Below, piece after piece: positions 10,428 to 21,240 of a stretch of DNA of 64,000 nt. The translations under genes were made by a program, and so were the position numbers. Under the pieces are notes generated by a model. The model searched no databases. It was not told where the DNA came from and saw only the letters and a list, made by a program, of their open reading frames with translations. Positions within the stretch are counted from its first letter, which is position 1, and every line of letters starts with the position of its first letter. The stretch comes from Bombardia bombarda. Lineage: Eukaryota; Ascomycota; Sordariomycetes; Sordariales; Lasiosphaeriaceae. The stretch lies in NCBI GenBank assembly GCA_030512295.1, contig JAULSR010000002.1, forward strand, positions 4,650,001 through 4,714,000, given 5' to 3'.

Positions 10428-11627
10428 TCAATCGACCTTGAGCAGGAGCTTGCCAGTGGTCTTTCTGCTCTCAAGGTCCGCATGTGCCCGGCCGGCCTCC
10501 TTCAGCGGGTACACGTCGTGAATCGCAATCTTGAGCTTGCCGTCCTTGATGAAGTCGAACATCTCCTGCACGTACTTTACCCGAGCCGCCTTGGTGCCGA
10601 TGTACGTCATCAGGGTTGGGCGGGAGATCTTAACTCTTTTAGTAGTTCTAGGGAGGTTCTGCAAGTCGGGTGGGCCGGACTTGTGAAGGGATATGTGTCA
10701 GTAGTCCGACATATTATTCAACACCCAAGAAAAGAAAGCAAGCAGCGAGGGAAGAAGCACATACTGCATTGCCAAACGAAATAAGCGACCCATTGTTCGC
10801 AATCAGCTCGAAGTCAGCCTTCAGCGTAGCCGCGCCCACGCCGTCAAAGATGACATCTGCGCCATGGCCCTCGGTGATCTCCTTGACCTTGGCCACCACG
10901 TCCTCGGTGCTGCTGTTGATGACCCACTGCGCGCCGTTGTCGCTCGCCAGCTTGGTCTTTGCCGGCGTGCTGGCCGTGCCGATGACCTTTGCGCCCAGCG
11001 CGGCCAGCAGCTGCACCAGCAGCAGGCCGGTCCCGCCGGCGGCCGCGTGCACCAGCACCCAGGGGCCTTGGCCGGCGGGCACCTCGCGCGTGATGCGTGC
11101 CACCTCGCGGATGAAGGTCCAGGCCGTGAGGCCCTGCAGCAGCGAAGCTGCCGCCTGCTCGGTCGAGATGCCCTCGGGAGCTTGTCGGCCGTGTCGGCCG
11201 GGATGGCGGTGTACTCGGCGTAGGTCTGGTGGCCAATATAGCCGACGCGGTCGCCGACGGCGAAGCCACGGACGGAGGGGTGGACGGCGGCCACAACGCC
11301 GGCACCCTCGCGGCCGAGGAGGATGGGGAAGGGTGAGCCGGTGCTGTAGATGCCGGAGCGGAAGTAACTAAAAGGTTGGTGGTGAGTGTTAGTATACTTT
11401 TTGTAAGTGAAGCTATTGTGACATGACATCATGTGAGGACATGGGAGTAAAAGAAGTCTGTAGACTTACATGTCAATGTAGTTTACGCCAATATATTCGT
11501 TCTTGATGAGGATCTCACCATAGTCGAGTTCAGGGACGGCCAAATCCGTCCTCCACTTGAGAGTCTCAAAGCCGCCAGGTCTCTCGGCGATAGTGCCAGA
11601 CATGGCCTTCGGGACACTGAGCGCCAT
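10428..11627 (-). CDS. NADPH:quinone oxidoreductase, zeta-crystallin/ZTA1-like, with a 1-nt frame break
   Basis: Exons on the minus strand: 11627-11470, 11367-10765 and 10679-10428. Introns are GT-AG (gtaagtct...ttttag and gtatgtgc...cacaag). The protein is a medium-chain zinc-less oxidoreductase: ERPGGFETLKW and NYIDIYFRSGIY near the N-terminus, GREGAG, VGDRVGYIG, then the cofactor motif HAAAGGTGLLLVQLLAALGA, ending GKLLLKVD. About 337 aa, as in the family. The three exons total 1013 nt, one short of a multiple of three. Between 11175 and 11176 a base is missing: before it the frame reads ADTADKLP, after it EGISTEQAAASLLQGL. Either a real inactivating deletion or an assembly indel beside a C run; the rest looks intact, so I favour a functional gene with a sequence error. 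Expected role: cytosolic quinone and enal reduction in stress defence. Confidence 0.85.
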
Positions 11628-13968
11628 GGTTGTGGTTTGTGTAAGTGGTGATGGGGGGCCGATTGGTGCAACTGTGGAGCTTTGGCGAACCAGGCAGATG
11701 TATGAATTTGATGATGGTTGACGATGAGTGTTCTACAGCTCCTATGCTTGTTTTTATGAATCCATGAAATGGGAGGCTGCAATGTCTTATAAAGTCTCGA
11801 GATCGGTCGGCGGGCCGCACCCGCAGCTGCAGATGTCGTCGAGCCGTATGGAACGAGCAGGAGCTTGGAGACGAGGGGAGCCATTGGTAATTCGAGCAAT
11901 TGGTAAGTGGCATATGCAGGTGGCATGCAAGCACGACACCGGAGGTAAAACAAAGGCGCGATTTGCTGGTAGTAATACCCGTCGAGCTGTGATTGCCCGC
12001 CTCCGACCTGTTTTCAACCTGGCATTTTCGTCTTCAAATGTACCTGGACGACGATGGATGGCCAGAGTGTCAACCGCGAGAGGCCGAGCTGCATGCATGC
12101 ACCCAATCTCCGAAAATGGCTTGATGAGATTGATAAGCCATGTTATATAGCTAAACCTCCCCTAAGATGACGACAGGGACTGTGCATCATCGATACGATA
12201 GGTATTTTCATATTAATGATCCCATATCCTAAGTTTTGGTCGCGCCCTGACAGTCACGTTCCAAAAGTCTGGGCCCAAGAACCATTTTGCCCCAAAGTTT
12301 ACCACTTTCGCTTGCTATAAATCACCACTTCTCGAGGTGCAAATACCTTCCAGGTTATGATGCAACTTTTATCGATATTGCTTTGGCAAGATGTACATGT
12401 ATGTTCTACATGCCTTGGTAACGAAAAATTTCACTGGGTACCCGGACGGATATTGCTCGCAGGCGTGTCGCCGACCCAGTGCCCAGACTTTTGGAGCCCA
12501 ACTTTAGCTGTGGGGAAGGCATTCCCTTGTGGTTGTCGACTCGGCCCTGCACGGGGTTAACCTCAAAGCGATGAACCCAGCGCGAACACCGAGAAGCGCA
12601 ATTTCTATCTGTTCACCATTCAACACATTCATAAACTTTGACACTCCCAGCCTGAGAGCTGTTTTGCAATCGATGCAAACGCCTAAAACAAAATCACGTC
12701 ATTTGCTGATATCAACAAAGGTGTTGTCAATCCCAGAGACAGCAAGCAGCAAGCTTAGCTCGCCTTATTTAAACAGGTTGAGGCTGCGCAAGCTGGGACT
12801 CGTCCGTTTCCTTTCTTCTCACCCACCCTCCTCATCGTCATACCGCGCTGCGTTAAATATGCAACATGTCCATCCAGTCGCAGTCGAAGGAATTGAGTAC
12901 ATGCATGAGCACAGCATGAACACGTCTGCGGTCAATCGAAAGGTACGCATGTGGGAAGTATTGTACGCCAGCAGTTGGCTCTGTTGGCTTGCCGATTATT
13001 GGAAAAACATGCCAGTCGAGGCTTTGTGTTCTCAACTGATAGTGCGCCCCCAGGCGCTAAGGCGCTCAGGCACCCGCCCAGGCGCCTCTCATAGGCTCTC
13101 TAACCACCAGTGTAACCTGACCGACAGGGAGTCGAGAGCCTCGAGATGCGGGGTCTTTCATTCCTTCCCCCGCATCAGGCCACAGCCATATGCCATGTTT
13201 CGTGGATGAACAGGCGTCGACGCGGCTGTGTCCCCCTCAAGTGCGCCTTCAATGTGCTTCGCCTCCAAAACAGAAGGCTTTATCAAATCGGGCGATCCCA
13301 AGAAGACTGCGCTAGCGAACCTCTTTCCAGCTTGCCCTGGGGCTGCTCCAATCAGAACGCTCCAGTTTGCTTATGGCTTGCGGTTCCTAGTTCAGCTGTG
13401 TTGCAGAAACCGAAAACTCCTGTCGACCGTCGACAGCGCATTCGAGCGAACACAGCCTTATCCTAGGGGAATTGACCTTTCTTTTATTTCCATCCTATCT
13501 CATCTCCAGCAAAAGAATAGCAATCCGTTCACTATTCTGTTCTCCGGCTGGACGTCGTATTTCTTTTACCACTTCAAACTTTACCGATACCACCTACCCT
13601 TAGGGGTCGCTATTCTGCTGCCTTGGGCCTGTTTGCTACGCCCTCGATCCACCCAAGTCCTGTGTACGCGTAACCATAGGGCCGCGCAACTCTTCAGAGG
13701 AAAAATCGCAGGGCACTAATGACGACAGCCTTCAACTGGAATGTTGGTCGATTTCTAGAGCCTCCCAGCCGGACTCGACAACGTTGTCATTTACCGGCTT
13801 CAAGCCGTTTTCCTGGCCTAGTAGTTGCAAGTGCAATAGCGGTTGACCTAACTGAGTGTCAACATTACTAGGTACCCTTTCTGGCTCTCTGGGACCCGTT
13901 TCCTTGATGCATGACACAGGCGGAAATCCCACGGACAGCTCTTACACATCACTCGCCCAGCGCCCAGA
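11628..13968. other. 2.3-kb intergenic region without a supportable gene
   Basis: Upstream DNA of the minus-strand oxidoreductase and of the plus-strand ankyrin gene. Many short ORFs (up to 226 codons at 12529-13209) exist, but their composition is not protein-like and no domain or splice-supported reading was found. Around 13047-13095 there is a GC-rich stretch with repeated gcgc/ggcgc motifs. No tRNA box pair was recognised. Confidence 0.45.
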
Positions 13969-16900
13969 ATGGCCTCGTCGCCTTCGCACCGGGATGCACG
14001 ACGTGCACGGCTGCAACAGCTCGCCTCCGCACAAGGTGTGGGTGTCCTGCCGCCATTACCACCACTCACTACAGAGAAATCGGCCAGCTTCCGGACGCCA
14101 AACGACGACCAACTGGCCGAAGAGCTACTGAAGCGACGAAAGTTGAGCGCCAACCCCGACCGTAGCTCGCAAGGAGGTATCAAGCGAGCATTCACCACCA
14201 GCAAAAAGTCATGGGATTCGAAAGAAATCTTTGGAGCCCTCGAGGCTCATGTGAGCAACCATGGGTCTCCTGGGGTTGCAGATGCCCTCATCGCCAAGCT
14301 CTACTCCGTCGGCGGGAATCTGAATGTCCCCAACACCAAGAACAGGATGAGCCTGCTCGGTCGGAAGAAGAGTTTGGAGTCCATGGAGCGCAGCCGCATC
14401 CTGCAGAAAGCCATTGAGAACCGACAGACGGATATGATCGCGGTTCTAGCTCAACATGCCGACAGCCTCACCCTTGATGCCGCGCTGCCATTTGCAATTC
14501 GATCAAACGATTTCCAAATCCTGCAGCTCCTGCTCGCACACGGCGCAAGTGTTGTTCATACCCAGGACGGCCAGGATGCATTTCGCCAGATCTGCATCGT
14601 CGGACGCCATGCCGACCTGGTAGGTCTTGTCCTGCAGTCTGATGGGAAGCCTCCTCCGGCGTGGGTGTCGCTAGCAATGGTGGACGCGGTGCGAGTCGGA
14701 GATCTCGAGACGGTACTGAGACTCAGCCGGTCGACGGCAGACGGGAACCACAACAATGCTGAGGCTCTCAAGACTGCCATCTCTCTGTGCAGAGCAGACA
14801 TATCCATGGCGATTCTGACGGGTGCAAAGCCTCCTACCCCAGGGAGTCAGGGATTGATGGAGTGCTTCACGCAACTATTCCAACAGTCCACGGTTGGGCC
14901 CAACGAGAAGATTTTGCTTGCCGAGGCCCTTTTATGTGCAGGTGCTGCGGGCGATGCAGTTTCCGCTGCCTTGACTCAAGCTTGCATGACGGAGTTCTAT
15001 GACATGATCGATCTGTTAGTGTCCTACGGCGCCTCGGTCGAGTTTCAGGACGCCAACGTCATTCGACATACCGTCTCTAGGGGCCAATCTGGCTTGGTTC
15101 AAATGCTTCTCGGTGATAAATCGGTCCTGAGCCCCCTATATGCCTCCGAATGTGTTGCACATCTTCCCAAAACAGTCGGCCCCGAGGATCGCCATGCCAT
15201 CCTGAACATCTTGTTGCGCAAAGGCGCCGGTGGGGTCTCTCTTAGCGATGCGCTGATTGATGCAGTCCGGGCTATCGATATACAGTCAATCGAGCTTCTA
15301 CTCACGCCTCACTTCCCAGGAGGAAAGCTCGTTTCCAGTCCCGATCTACATGGTGGTCCACGTGGGATGGTATATGAAAGGCATGAGACGGCCTCGGTCG
15401 ACCACAAGGAGGGCGCGGCGCTAGGCATTGCAGTCATGATGGGCAGCGCCCCCATGGTCAAACTGCTTTTGACCGGGAAGCCATCACCAGAAACACTTGG
15501 ACACATATTTCCTCGGGCCCATAGCCTGCCTCCCGTCGAGAGGTACCATATAACTGAGGGCTTTCTTGCTGCTGGTCTTCCAGCACCGAGCATCTCTGCC
15601 GCATTGGAAAAGTCAATCGAAGAAAAGCCTCCACACCGGGATGAAAACCTCATTGGTCTTTTACTGCGACATAATGCCAATGTCAACTTCAACGGAGGCG
15701 GTGCCGTTCTTTCTGCCATCAAGCACAAAGATCTTCGTCTTTTAGCGACCCTTCTCAGCAGCAAGCCAACAACTTATACTTTAGCCGCCGGTATGGAGAT
15801 GGCTATGAAGGTGGAAGACAAGAGAGCTCGATTTGAGATTGTTCGGTTGTTAATTGACAGCGGAGCTGGCCGAGAGGGTACAGAAGTCTCCGCGGCACTG
15901 ATACAGCTCTTGTCTATCAAGCCAGTAGACATGCAGCTAGCAAGTCTGCTTCTAGAACGCGGTCGTGCCGATGCCAACTTTGACGATGGAGGACCATTTA
16001 ATTTGGCTGTCCTAGACCCCAACGATGCCCTTCTAGAACTCGTCCTTCACCACGGCAAACCGAGCAACAACACACTGTATCGAGGTCTATACACACTCGC
16101 TGAGCTGCCTACAAACCCAGCAAAAGTAGCTAAATTTGATGCTATCCTCCGCCGCACAAAAAAAGAACAAACAACGATGGATACGCTGCTCTTCAACGAG
16201 GTGCAGACAGCACTCACGTGCAAGGGAGCAGACTACGTTGCCGTCATCAGATTGCTTCTCTCTGCTGGCGCAAGCGTCAACACTCCTACGGCTGGTACCC
16301 TCAGTTCTGCGGTAAGAGCCGTCGACGCTGTGATTACGGACTTGCTGTTGAGCGCAGAACCAAAACCAGAATTCGAATCACTTAGAACGGCGCTCCATCG
16401 ATCAGTTAACATTGGAGACTCAGAGAATCGACTCAGTTTTACACAAAAGTTGATCAAGGCTGGCCTTCCAAATACGGAAACAAATCTTGCTCTGATATAC
16501 ACCATCAAAACACATGCAGAAGATCGACCCCTCATTGGTCTTCTGGCCGCGCATGCCGACTCAAGTAGTGGAGAAGCTCTCTTTTTGGCCATCACTTGCG
16601 AGCACTCAGACGTCGTCGATCTGGTTTTGGCCAAGACGCCTCGGAGATATGCGGCATTCATTTTACAGGAGGCTTTCAAGGCTGCCACAAAGGTTGGCAA
16701 CAAGGAGAAGAGAGTTGCTATTTGCAAGACGCTCCTTAAAAAGGGAGTATCGGGCCATATTGTGTCGGATGCGTTGGTCACTGCCTCTTCGGACAGGGAT
16801 CTTGCTCTTGCTGCGGTGTTGATGGACCATGGGGCAGCCGCCGAACACCGGGAGGGCCAGGCCATTCTGGAGGCTTGTGCCGCTGGCGCATCTGATGTCC

Positions 16901-19530
16901 TCGAGGTATTGCTCACCAGCAAGGTGGTGATCAGCCGACAACTTCTTGAGAAGGGATTTCAGGCCGCGACACAAGTTGGCAACCTCAACAAACGTGCGGC
17001 AGTCTTTCGTCTGCTGCTTGAGAGCGGGATAACTGGCGAGGCTGTCGATGCACAGCTGGTCTCTGCCGCAAAATTTGGGGATGATGGCGAGGGCCTCGTC
17101 AGATTGCTTCTTCAATACGGAGCTAGCGTTGACTACAGCGCGGGAGATGCCATCTGGAATGCGACCAGAAGTGCCATCATGGGCAGCCTCAAGTTGATGC
17201 TTGGCGTGGAGAAGGTTGGTGAACGCCAAGCGATGCCGTCAAGGTCTACCCTTCTCAGAGCGTTGAAAGCCAGTCGGAAGCTGAGTAGGGACCCGAGGTA
17301 TCAGGTCATTGACTGGCTCTTCCAGGCCGGCTTGCCTGCTTGCGAGGAGATCCACATTGCGCTGCACAGGGCTATCAAGGACGAGCCGGATATCCGACTT
17401 GTGCGGTTGCTGCTGAAGAATGGGGCCTCGCCGCTGGCGAATGGATGCGAGACTCTGATCGATGCGGTACAATTTCTTTTAACAGATGTTTTGGCAGTCT
17501 TGCTAGAGGCCGAGATACCACAGAAGGACATCTCTTGGGCGTTTCAGCAGGCCTTCACTCCAGAGACCACTTTATCCTGGCTGTCAGATCAGGGGTTCCA
17601 AGTTGCCGAAATGCTTCTAGCGAAAGGAGCTGATGGGGAGAGCCTATCTGTGGCCCTGAGTATGGCAATTGACTTTTACGGCTCCGACAGGGATGGAATA
17701 GCTCGACAGTTTGCCGGTCTTCTTTTGCAGTTCAATGCTGATGTTAGTTACAAAGATGGTTTGGTCATGCAAAAGGCAACCCAAAAGGCAGACTCGGAGC
17801 TTATCCAGCTGGTTCTAGCTCAGAAGCCAGACTCGCGTGCCGTTTCCATGGCATTCCCTTATATCTTTGCCTCAGATCTTTCAGAGGAAGAGACATTGGT
17901 GCTCATGACCCTATTCACTGAGTACCACAATGGAGAGGAACGGCTTGACCCATTGTTTTCTCATCCTACATCCGAACCAGTCATATTCCGTGCGCTCGCC
18001 CAATTCCCCCGCTCGGCGAAGATACTACAGACCCTGCTCGACGATGGATACTATCATGACCAGTTGACGATGTTGCAGGTCACGGAAGATGTTGATGAGG
18101 ATGAACAGGTCAGTCTGCTGTTCTGGGCACTTTATCAGCCACAAAAACGAATTAGCAGCACCGTCATCGAGCTGCTGATTAACCGGGGAGCCAATGTCAA
18201 CTTTGAGACGCGCTTGTCAAAGATCACACCCATCATGCTCGCTATCAAGCAACGGCGACCTGATCTTGTCAAGGCGCTCATTCTTGCCGGCGCGGAGGTT
18301 GACGTGATTGACGCCACCGGCAACACCCCCATGACTATGGCGACAGCGATCGGCAGTGAACTTGGCACCTCCATGATGGCAAACATCCTGATCGCTGAGC
18401 CATCCAAGAATGATGGGTCTTTACATAACGTCGCAAGACAGTTGAACCTTAGAGCCGTCGAAATGCTCATTGACTATGGCCATGAAGTCGACTTTCCCAG
18501 CCCCCTCCACAGCGGTCGCACTACCCTCGGCGAGCTGTGTTTGAACGCTGCGCACGCTGGGCCGCTCTCAGCCGCCCAGGAAAAGCAAATGGAAAAGGTC
18601 ATGACACTCCTCGTCAACAGTGGCACCGATCTCACCATCCAGTCGGATGGCAAGTCTGTGCTTCTTCTCGCACTTACTTCTGCCGATCCACTCCCAACCA
18701 CACGTGCCCTTCTCAAAGTGGGTATGTGGAGGCATGTCAACCAGCCCTACAACCACTACAAAGACGGAACATACACCTACTCGGCATCACAGTTTGCCGC
18801 CCGGCTCCTCCCCAAATCTGACACCCGATCGCAGCTTCTTGAGCTGCTCAAAGCAAATCGCGTCGTCGACGTGTACTACGCCGAGGACGGCCCGCAGCCC
18901 AAAGGCGCCGTCAACCTCCCCGAAGAGCTTCTGCGTGCAGACCGTGAGCGCCGCGCCTGGAATGAGCGCATTGCCAAGGAACAAGAAGAACATAAGATCG
19001 CATTGGCCCGCACCAAGGAGATGGCCCAGACACAAAATCAGATCCTCTTGTCGCGGGCGGAGCTGGAAGACGCCAGGGACCGGCGGAAGCACGACAACGA
19101 GATGAAAGCCATCCAGGACCGCCAGGCCGCAGAGGATCGGGCGTACTCTGCAGAATATCATCGCCGCAACGTCGAGCGTGAGGCCACGCTGCGCCATGAG
19201 AGACAGCTGCTGGAGGCTGGGCTGAGCCGGACGCGCCTCATTGCTGAGGCGGAGCTCGAGTTGACGGAGAAGAAGCAGCAGAAGATGATTGCGTGGGACG
19301 AGTCGATGAGCAAGCAGCGGCTGGCGAGCGAGATACAGATGAGCCAGGTGAGGGTGAGGGAGAGGCAGGAGATTAGCAAGCTAGAGGAGAAGAGCGAGGC
19401 GAGGACGACCAAGCGGATCCAGGAGCACAAGAGGCTGGTGGATAGCCAGAATCACTTGGCAACGCAGCTAGGTCATGCGGGCGTCGATCAGAGGAGGCAG
19501 ATTGGGTATATCACCGGGGAGCTAGACTAG
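13969..19530 (+). CDS. Giant ankyrin-repeat-type protein with C-terminal coiled coil
   Basis: Single exon, 1853 residues, starting MASSPSHRDARRARLQQLAS. After a short basic/disordered N-terminus (about 1-70), residues from about 90 to 1560 form back-to-back helical repeats with ankyrin-type signatures such as LLLAHGAS, LLLSAGASVN, LLLQYGASVDY and LLINRGANVNF. Canonical ankyrin spacing is clearest near 1400-1470 (TPIMLAIKQRRPDLVKALILAGAEVDVIDATGNTPM). Elsewhere the units are degenerate and ordered in a longer module of about 95 residues (see findings). The last roughly 200 residues are strongly charged (Glu/Arg/Lys/Gln) and predicted coiled coil. No catalytic domain, NACHT or transmembrane segment was seen. 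Likely a large protein-interaction scaffold; function unknown. The large intact frame contrasts with the decayed genes downstream. Confidence 0.85.
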   Translation: MASSPSHRDARRARLQQLASAQGVGVLPPLPPLTTEKSASFRTPNDDQLAEELLKRRKLSANPDRSSQGGIKRAFTTSKKSWDSKEIFGALEAHVSNHGSPGVADALIAKLYSVGGNLNVPNTKNRMSLLGRKKSLESMERSRILQKAIENRQTDMIAVLAQHADSLTLDAALPFAIRSNDFQILQLLLAHGASVVHTQDGQDAFRQICIVGRHADLVGLVLQSDGKPPPAWVSLAMVDAVRVGDLETVLRLSRSTADGNHNNAEALKTAISLCRADISMAILTGAKPPTPGSQGLMECFTQLFQQSTVGPNEKILLAEALLCAGAAGDAVSAALTQACMTEFYDMIDLLVSYGASVEFQDANVIRHTVSRGQSGLVQMLLGDKSVLSPLYASECVAHLPKTVGPEDRHAILNILLRKGAGGVSLSDALIDAVRAIDIQSIELLLTPHFPGGKLVSSPDLHGGPRGMVYERHETASVDHKEGAALGIAVMMGSAPMVKLLLTGKPSPETLGHIFPRAHSLPPVERYHITEGFLAAGLPAPSISAALEKSIEEKPPHRDENLIGLLLRHNANVNFNGGGAVLSAIKHKDLRLLATLLSSKPTTYTLAAGMEMAMKVEDKRARFEIVRLLIDSGAGREGTEVSAALIQLLSIKPVDMQLASLLLERGRADANFDDGGPFNLAVLDPNDALLELVLHHGKPSNNTLYRGLYTLAELPTNPAKVAKFDAILRRTKKEQTTMDTLLFNEVQTALTCKGADYVAVIRLLLSAGASVNTPTAGTLSSAVRAVDAVITDLLLSAEPKPEFESLRTALHRSVNIGDSENRLSFTQKLIKAGLPNTETNLALIYTIKTHAEDRPLIGLLAAHADSSSGEALFLAITCEHSDVVDLVLAKTPRRYAAFILQEAFKAATKVGNKEKRVAICKTLLKKGVSGHIVSDALVTASSDRDLALAAVLMDHGAAAEHREGQAILEACAAGASDVLEVLLTSKVVISRQLLEKGFQAATQVGNLNKRAAVFRLLLESGITGEAVDAQLVSAAKFGDDGEGLVRLLLQYGASVDYSAGDAIWNATRSAIMGSLKLMLGVEKVGERQAMPSRSTLLRALKASRKLSRDPRYQVIDWLFQAGLPACEEIHIALHRAIKDEPDIRLVRLLLKNGASPLANGCETLIDAVQFLLTDVLAVLLEAEIPQKDISWAFQQAFTPETTLSWLSDQGFQVAEMLLAKGADGESLSVALSMAIDFYGSDRDGIARQFAGLLLQFNADVSYKDGLVMQKATQKADSELIQLVLAQKPDSRAVSMAFPYIFASDLSEEETLVLMTLFTEYHNGEERLDPLFSHPTSEPVIFRALAQFPRSAKILQTLLDDGYYHDQLTMLQVTEDVDEDEQVSLLFWALYQPQKRISSTVIELLINRGANVNFETRLSKITPIMLAIKQRRPDLVKALILAGAEVDVIDATGNTPMTMATAIGSELGTSMMANILIAEPSKNDGSLHNVARQLNLRAVEMLIDYGHEVDFPSPLHSGRTTLGELCLNAAHAGPLSAAQEKQMEKVMTLLVNSGTDLTIQSDGKSVLLLALTSADPLPTTRALLKVGMWRHVNQPYNHYKDGTYTYSASQFAARLLPKSDTRSQLLELLKANRVVDVYYAEDGPQPKGAVNLPEELLRADRERRAWNERIAKEQEEHKIALARTKEMAQTQNQILLSRAELEDARDRRKHDNEMKAIQDRQAAEDRAYSAEYHRRNVEREATLRHERQLLEAGLSRTRLIAEAELELTEKKQQKMIAWDESMSKQRLASEIQMSQVRVRERQEISKLEEKSEARTTKRIQEHKRLVDSQNHLATQLGHAGVDQRRQIGYITGELD

Positions 19531-19678
19531 GTGATGCTATGGGTTATGATTGTACGATGGGTGTGCGACGCTTTTCGGTGGAGTTTTTGATGGGGTTTTA
19601 TGATGCTTATGACTGATGGAAATTGGTTCGAGAGGGATTAAAATTGAGATGGTCGAAAATGAGAAAAAGTTGGTCGTT

Positions 19679-19700
19679 GGGGGGGGGGGGGGGGGGGGGG
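19679..19700. repeat. Homopolymer run of 22 G
   Basis: Twenty-two consecutive G residues about 150 bp after the ankyrin gene stop codon. It could fold as a G-quadruplex on the plus strand, and its exact length is likely to be unreliable in any assembly. Confidence 0.95.
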
Positions 19701-21128
19701 TGGTTAATGGTTGAAAACGAGGATGTGCAATTACTGGGAGATGCACCGCCTCGCCTGTTTGACAATCCGGTTCCCAACTTCACAACACCGTCTTGGCCAC
19801 AGAGATAAATCCTCTGTATGTAATAGTTTCACGATGTTATTTCATTTCAACACTTGGATCGAATCACGCTCGCTGGAAGACTGCGTTAGTCTGCCGGTTT
19901 AAGCTGTTCTCCCAGTCTCCTGGTCGACAAGGTGGCCGAGGCCCCTTCCAGAACAATCTCAGGAAAAGTAAGAAAGTCAGTTTAGCCCTCACTAGCATTC
20001 ACGATTGACTCTACTACTTGTAACAGGTCAGGTAACCATGGAATACTATGGATGTTCACTCTTGTCCCATGGATAAAATTCCCGTTAACAACTTTCCCAT
20101 TGATAACAGTCTCCTATTAACGAAGTATCAATCTTATCTTATTCGGCAGAGTATCAGGATTCAAACGGCATAAAAGGCCTAGAAAGCTAAAATCCGGTTC
20201 ACAAGGGCGGAGTCTCAAGCCCGAGCCAGCTTCTCTCCATGAACCTCATCAGCTTGAGGCTCCTTCATCCTTATCCTTCTGAGAACCTGCTAAGGTAAAT
20301 GCCGACTGGGCCCCATATCCTGCTGCCAGATGGTAAGGTACTTATCAGGACGGAAATCTCCGACACACTGAAATAGGTGACCAGTCTTTCACAGGAAGGA
20401 GCGACTCAACCACCCACCCACAAAACTTTTTCACTCAACACAACACGAGAAAATGGACACGATTCGATTGCCGCTCTACAGCCACTGTACCCCAACTCAA
20501 TCGTACATCCGATGCTTAAAAATACGCGCACGACATTGAAAAGGCACGCTTATACTTACGATGGAGGGAAGGCGGATTGCTGGGCTACTAAGCAAATCAA
20601 CCCAAGCCAGCGACAAAAAGCAAACTCCAATCCAAGACTGGTCGAGCAACCAGAACAATGCAGCTGAGGACTTCAGAGAGAGGCCATGGAAACGTGAGCC
20701 CGAGCGTTCGAACTCCCGTTCGAGACAAGGGCAAGCACTTTCGTTATGAAGACATCAACATCACGATCAATGCCGACTTGATGTTGGAGGCTGTGGTCTC
20801 TTTGACGAACTTCAAACTGACAATCACGATGGTAAAATAGTAAAAATAAATGAAACACGATTCACAAGATTGCTCTAAGAGAGATTTTCGATCCCAGCTA
20901 CAATAATGTATGCCCATTGAAGCTATTTGTTGCTTTAGAAATGCGCACAGAAGTCATATTGTAAACATGCTGGGCTAATATTATTGAGAGTTTGAGACGC
21001 TCTAAAGTTTTGACTTGGAAGAGCTAAAGCGGACGGCCTTCTGTCAGACTCACAGTAAATGCCTAGGGGCGTCCGGAGGAGCCTTTTCTGAGAATTAAAA
21101 GGTTGAAAGACGTGTGTATTTCCGCAAC

Positions 21129-21240
21129 AGAGCGCGGCCTATCCCATCGACAGAGCGCGGCCTATCCCATCGACAACTATCCCATCGACAACTATCCCAT
21201 CGACAACTATCCCATCGACAACTATCCCATCGACAGCTAT
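21129..21240. repeat. Compound minisatellite (23-bp and 15-bp units)
   Basis: Two copies of a 23-bp unit (cagagcgcggcctatcccatcga) are followed by about five copies of a 15-bp derivative (caactatcccatcga). Both share the core ctatcccatcga, so the shorter unit looks derived from the longer one by internal loss. Not in a credible coding region. Confidence 0.85.
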
